Of a DNA stretch of 9,288 nt, positions 5,649-9,288 are shown piece after piece. Made by a program: the position numbers and the translations under genes. Source of the DNA: Ignatzschineria sp. (GTDB lineage: Bacteria; Pseudomonadota; Gammaproteobacteria; Cardiobacteriales; Wohlfahrtiimonadaceae); NCBI GenBank assembly GCA_030151245.1, contig JASLEF010000006.1, forward strand, positions 1 through 9,288, written 5' to 3'. The stretch's first letter is position 1. Each line of letters opens with the position of its first letter. The notes under the pieces are model-generated. The model saw nothing but the letters and a program-made list of their open reading frames with translations. It was not told where the DNA came from and searched no databases.

Positions 5649-8234
5649 TTAGTTTGCAACGATATTCACTAAACGATTAGGAACGACGATCACGCGGCGA
5701 ATTTCACCTTCGATGAATTTTTTCGCGTTATCATTATCAAGCGCCATTTTCTCGATCTCTTCTTTAGAAGCTGATGCAGGAACAATGATTTCACCACGTA
5801 GACGACCATTGACTTGAACCATATATTTCACTTCATCTGCCACTAATGCACTTTCAACAACTTGTGGTAATGCATGATCTAAGATATCGTCACCGAAAAG
5901 ATCAGACCAAATGGTGTGAACAATATGGGGAACAATCGGGCTTAAGAGGCGAAGCATGATAGAGAAGCCTTCTTGTTTGACGGCCAATTCATCTTTAGAA
6001 TCTTTGAGTTTGCTCAAAATATTTAAGATGATCATATTCGCTGAAATGACGGTATTGAAATGGAAGCGCTCATAGTCATAAAGGGCTTTTTTCAGCTCTT
6101 GATGAATTTCACGACGCGCATCTTTTGCCGCCTTCTCTGTAATGCTATTAGCATCAAGCGTAGCATCTTTGAGTAGAGCATTATTTTCATAAGCAAAGGT
6201 CCAAACACGGCGTAAGAAACGATCTGCGCCTTCAAGACCGGCATCAGACCACTCAAGTGTTTGCTCAGGTGGCGATGTGAACATCATGAAAAGACGAGAA
6301 ACGTCAGCACCGTATGATTTAACGATCGCTTCAGGGTCAACACCATTGTTTTTCGACTTACCCATCTTTTGGATGCCGTAGTAAGTAACTGGCTCGCCAT
6401 CCGCTTTTAAGAAATACTCTTTCTTGCCATCAACGTCACGCGCTTCAACATCTTTCACATTAAACCACTCATAACCTTTTGAGCTATGACGGAAGAACGA
6501 TGGGGCAACCACCATTCCTTGTGTTAGAAGTGCTTTGAAAGGCTCCGGACCAACCTTTTCAACATCGCCGAGTAAGCCTTCATTACGCATGAGCTTATGG
6601 AAGAAGCGTGAATAGAGAAGGTGAAGGATTGCATGTTCGACTCCGCCAATATATTGATCTACAGGAAGCCATGCGGTCGCTGCTTTCGGATCAATCATGC
6701 CATCTTTGTATTGACTGCATGCAAAACGCGCATAGTACCAAGAAGATTCTACGAAGGTATCCATAGTATCTGTTTCACGTTCAGCATCGCCGCCACAAGT
6801 TGGGCAAGAGACTTTTTTGAATGAATCGAGTTTATTGAGTGGATTACCTGAGCCATCCGGGATGCAATCTGTGGGTAGAACGACAGGAAGATCTTTTTCC
6901 GGAACAGGGACTTCACCACAGCTTGGGCAGTTGATGATCGGAATCGGACAGCCCCAATAGCGTTGACGAGAGATTCCCCAGTCACGAAGACGATATTGTG
7001 TTTTGGGTTGACCTAAGTTTTTCGCTTCTAAGGCAGCCCCAATTTTGGCAAAAGCTCCCTCAAAATCTAATCCTGTAAACTCCCCCGAATTGATTAAAGT
7101 TCCGTGCTCGGCAAGTTCTTCTCTCCAAACATCTAATGATTCATTACCATCAGCAGGTTGAATCACCAGTTTCATCGGGAGGTTGTATTTTTTTGCAAAG
7201 CCAAAGTCGCGTGAGTCGTGTGCCGGTACAGCCATGACTGCGCCATCTCCGTATGCCATTAAGACATAGTTTGCAACCCAAATCTCTACTTTTTCACCTG
7301 TTAATGGGTGCGTGGCAAATTGTCCTGTCGGCATCCCTTTCGCTTCTTGTGTTGCAAAGTCTGCTTCACTGGTACCTGTTTTTTGGCACTCTTTAATGAA
7401 TTGTGCAAGTTCAGCATTATTTTCAGCAGCTTTTGTAGCAATAGGATGCTCTGGCGCAACGGCGACATATGTCACTCCCATTAAAGTATCTGGGCGTGTT
7501 GTAAAGACATTGAATTGACCTTCATCATGAAGGAAAGTGACTTCCATTCCTTGTGATTTTCCGATCCAGTTCGCTTGCATTGTGCGAACCTGCTCAGGCC
7601 AATCTTCTAGAAGATTTAAGTCTTCTAATAGCTCATCAGCGTAATCGGTAATTTTGAAGTAATACATCGGGATTTCACGACGCTCTACAAGTGCATCCGA
7701 TCTCCAGCCACGGCCATCAATCACCTGTTCGTTTGCTAGTACAGTTTGATCAACAGGGTCCCAGTTAACGACGCCATTTTTACGGTAAATAACGCCTTTT
7801 TTGTAGAGTTGAAGGAAGAACCACTGCTCCCAACCATAATATTCAGGATCACAGGTAGAGAATTCACGTGACCAGTCAAAACCAAAACCAAGCTCTTTGA
7901 ATTGTTGGCGCATGTAGACGATATTTTTGTTCGTCCATGAATAGGGCGATACTTTGTTATCGATTGCGGCGTTTTCTGCCGGCATTCCAAACGCATCCCA
8001 ACCGATGGGCTGCATTACATTGTAACCACTCATTTTTTTATAACGAGTGATGACATCTCCGATCGTATAGTTCCGAACGTGTCCCATGTGCAGTCGACCA
8101 GAGGGATAGGGGAACATCGATAGGCAGTAGTAGTTCGGTTTATCCGTGTGATCTGCCACTTTAAAGGAGGCATTCTTTTCCCAAAATGCTTGCGCAGCAG
8201 CTTCTATTGCGGCCGCTTCGTAGGTTGGTTTCAT
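5649..8234 (-). CDS. leuS: Leucyl-tRNA synthetase
   Basis: This 861-aa cytoplasmic class Ia synthetase charges tRNA-Leu with leucine using ATP; E. coli LeuRS is 860 aa. The HIGH motif is HMGH at 49-52, after SMFPYPSGRL. The CP1 editing domain carries FTTRPDTLMG (244-253) and the conserved Asp340 in MAVPAHDSRDF, which clear misacylated tRNA. A CPSC (436-439) and CPTC (477-480) pair could bind zinc. In the first CP1 hairpin the Cys positions I recall from E. coli are replaced (NWDP, DGRGWRSD), as I recall in pseudomonads. The KMSKS loop reads KMGKS at 623-627. The tRNA-binding C-terminal domain is complete (YMVQVNGRLRG to the end). AAGGA lies 9 nt before the ATG. The gene is monocistronic, divergent from the ABC ATPase gene. 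Confidence 0.98.
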   Translation of the reverse strand: MKPTYEAAAIEAAAQAFWEKNASFKVADHTDKPNYYCLSMFPYPSGRLHMGHVRNYTIGDVITRYKKMSGYNVMQPIGWDAFGMPAENAAIDNKVSPYSWTNKNIVYMRQQFKELGFGFDWSREFSTCDPEYYGWEQWFFLQLYKKGVIYRKNGVVNWDPVDQTVLANEQVIDGRGWRSDALVERREIPMYYFKITDYADELLEDLNLLEDWPEQVRTMQANWIGKSQGMEVTFLHDEGQFNVFTTRPDTLMGVTYVAVAPEHPIATKAAENNAELAQFIKECQKTGTSEADFATQEAKGMPTGQFATHPLTGEKVEIWVANYVLMAYGDGAVMAVPAHDSRDFGFAKKYNLPMKLVIQPADGNESLDVWREELAEHGTLINSGEFTGLDFEGAFAKIGAALEAKNLGQPKTQYRLRDWGISRQRYWGCPIPIINCPSCGEVPVPEKDLPVVLPTDCIPDGSGNPLNKLDSFKKVSCPTCGGDAERETDTMDTFVESSWYYARFACSQYKDGMIDPKAATAWLPVDQYIGGVEHAILHLLYSRFFHKLMRNEGLLGDVEKVGPEPFKALLTQGMVVAPSFFRHSSKGYEWFNVKDVEARDVDGKKEYFLKADGEPVTYYGIQKMGKSKNNGVDPEAIVKSYGADVSRLFMMFTSPPEQTLEWSDAGLEGADRFLRRVWTFAYENNALLKDATLDANSITEKAAKDARREIHQELKKALYDYERFHFNTVISANMIILNILSKLKDSKDELAVKQEGFSIMLRLLSPIVPHIVHTIWSDLFGDDILDHALPQVVESALVADEVKYMVQVNGRLRGEIIVPASASKEEIEKMALDNDNAKKFIEGEIRRVIVVPNRLVNIVAN

Positions 8235-8392
8235 CCTATAAGATCCTTTGTTTAATATAGAGATACAACAAGTTTTGATGAGCTAATTGTTTGTCACTGA
8301 TAAGGTGCCGTAAGGAGGGCTATTTTTTAGATAAATTCCTATCTCGATGCCAATACCAGAGAGATCATCAATATATAATTTTTAACCTCGCT

Positions 8393-8398
8393 ATTATA
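8393..8398 (-). promoter_or_regulatory. Candidate -10 element of the leuS promoter
   Basis: Read on the minus strand this is a perfect TATAAT followed by AGCGAGG. No good -35 lies at 16-18 nt, the closest being GACAAA. The leader to the leuS ATG would be about 150 nt. I saw no clear attenuator: a 9-codon ORF in it lacks a ribosome site. Confidence 0.4.
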
Positions 8399-8473
8399 CA
8401 CTAAGTTAAATTGCATTTGTCCTAAGAACCATGGAAGTTTTATAACAAATGTTCATCTGCTTTGGTGGATTGT

Positions 8474-8482
8474 TGTTATAAT
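8474..8482 (+). promoter_or_regulatory. Extended -10 promoter of the ABC ATPase gene
   Basis: TGTTATAAT contains a perfect TATAAT (8477-8482) preceded by the TGn extension, which can compensate for the missing -35. Transcription would begin near 8489. That leaves a leader of about 39 nt to the ATG at 8528. Confidence 0.6.
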
Positions 8483-8527
8483 AGCGGACTTGCTTTTATG
8501 TCACAGAAATGTAGGGATATTCATATT

Positions 8528-9288
8528 ATGACAACTCAGCCCACTTTGATCGTTGAAAACATCCATAAATCGTTTGGCGATCGTGAGATTTTAAAAGGAA
8601 TCTCATTAACGCTAAATAAGGGCGATGTGGTTTCAATGTTAGGTGCTTCCGGTTCAGGAAAGAGTACATTTTTACGTTGTATTAATCTGCTTGAAAATCC
8701 AGATCAAGGGGAAATTACGCTCAATGGGGAAAAGCTTGTCCTCATTCCTGGAGAAAAAGGTTTAGTTGCAAAAGATCAAAAGTCATTACAAAAGATGCGT
8801 TCTGAACTCGGAATGGTGTTCCAAAACTTCAATCTCTGGGGGCATATGACGGTGCTTGAAAATATGGTTGAAGCGCCGATTCATGTGTTAGGGTTATCGA
8901 AGAAAGAAGCGAAAGATCGGGCTCTTAAACTACTTGCAAAAGTGGGCATGAGTGAGCGTGTGAATGATTATCCTATTTCACTTTCAGGCGGACAGCAGCA
9001 ACGAGTTGCCATTGCAAGAGCGCTTGCTATGGAGCCAAGCGTGATTCTCTTTGATGAACCAACATCCGCGCTCGACCCGGAGCTTGTGCATGAAGTCTTA
9101 ACGGTGATGCAAGACTTAGCAAAAGAGGGGATGACGATGATTGTGGTAACGCATGAAATGGATTTTGCCCGTAACGTTTCAAATCGCGTGGTGTTTTTCC
9201 ACGAAGGCAGAATTGAAGAGGAGGGTGATCCTCAAGAACTCTTCACAAACCCTAAATCAGAGCGCTTTAAGCAATTTATTAAGCACTA
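8528..9288 (+). CDS. HisP/ArtP-type ATPase of a basic amino acid ABC importer (3' end cut by window)
   Basis: The frame is open for 253 codons to the window edge. E. coli HisP is 257 aa, so only a few codons are missing. It is the cytoplasmic ATPase that powers a periplasmic-binding-protein importer, most likely for histidine, arginine, lysine or ornithine. Walker A GASGSGKST is at 39-47, Q-loop Gln99, signature LSGGQ 152-156, Walker B VILFDEP 172-178, D-loop SALD 180-183 and H-loop His209. The long insert about 68-90 between GEITLNGEKL and the Q-loop, and FNLWGHMTVLENMVEAPI (101-118), follow HisP closely. AGGGA at 8513-8517 lies 10 nt before the ATG. An in-frame ATG at 8498 has no ribosome site and is too near the likely transcription start. 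Permease and binding-protein genes probably follow. Substrate is inferred from similarity only. Confidence 0.93.
   Translation, partial: MTTQPTLIVENIHKSFGDREILKGISLTLNKGDVVSMLGASGSGKSTFLRCINLLENPDQGEITLNGEKLVLIPGEKGLVAKDQKSLQKMRSELGMVFQNFNLWGHMTVLENMVEAPIHVLGLSKKEAKDRALKLLAKVGMSERVNDYPISLSGGQQQRVAIARALAMEPSVILFDEPTSALDPELVHEVLTVMQDLAKEGMTMIVVTHEMDFARNVSNRVVFFHEGRIEEEGDPQELFTNPKSERFKQFIKH

Noticed and set aside
8339..8368. Nine-codon ORF (MISLVLASR) in the leuS leader, considered as a leucine attenuation peptide
   Set aside because: Only two scattered Leu codons, no ribosome site, and no terminator/antiterminator pair between it and leuS.
8498..8530. Upstream in-frame ATG (8498) as start of the ABC ATPase
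   Set aside because: No Shine-Dalgarno sequence, and the predicted transcript would begin only about 9 nt before it. The ATG at 8528 has AGGGA at 10 nt, and the protein then matches HisP length.

Overview
The window comes from a low-GC gammaproteobacterium. The protein sequences read like those of the Cardiobacteriales/Ignatzschineria-Wohlfahrtiimonas side of the class, but that placement is an impression from protein style and AT-rich codon use, not a measured result. No phage genes, transposases, tRNA/rRNA genes or CRISPR arrays were seen.

Layout. (1) 1-163 is the 3' end of a gene for monomeric NADP-dependent isocitrate dehydrogenase, closed by a strong terminator. (2) 460-4286 is a plus-strand haem-iron module. 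It holds a TonB-dependent outer-membrane haem receptor (573-2894), a HemO-type haem oxygenase (3112-3723) and a small YbaN/DUF454 membrane protein (3727-4128). The receptor and the oxygenase each have a promoter overlapped or flanked by Fur-box-like sequence. The DUF454 gene starts 3 nt after the oxygenase stop, and a rho-independent terminator closes the module. (3) 4480-5025 on the minus strand is a conserved but uncharacterised 181-aa protein that converges on the haem module. (4) 5026-5648 is about 620 bp of gene-poor DNA with short tandem repeats, a dyad and a possible relic of the 181-aa gene's 3' end. (5) 5649-8234 on the minus strand is leuS (leucyl-tRNA synthetase) with its own terminator. 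(6) 8235-8527 is a divergent promoter region. (7) 8528 to the window edge is a HisP/ArtP-type ATPase of a basic amino acid ABC importer, lacking only its last few codons.

How the genes work together. Under iron limitation Fur would release both haem promoters. The receptor would carry haem across the outer membrane using TonB energy, and the oxygenase would open the porphyrin in the cytoplasm and free the iron. The TonB/ExbBD complex and an inner-membrane haem transporter are not in this window and must lie elsewhere. DUF454 proteins have no established biochemical role. The tight coupling here makes a link to haem use plausible but unproven. The flanking genes (icd, leuS, hisP-like) are housekeeping or nutrient-uptake genes with their own signals.

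Most worth a second look: the receptor's departures from classical haem-receptor ligand motifs, the coupling of DUF454 to hemO, the unknown 181-aa family, and the KMGKS variant of the synthetase signature. I found no clear evidence of a wholly new system.
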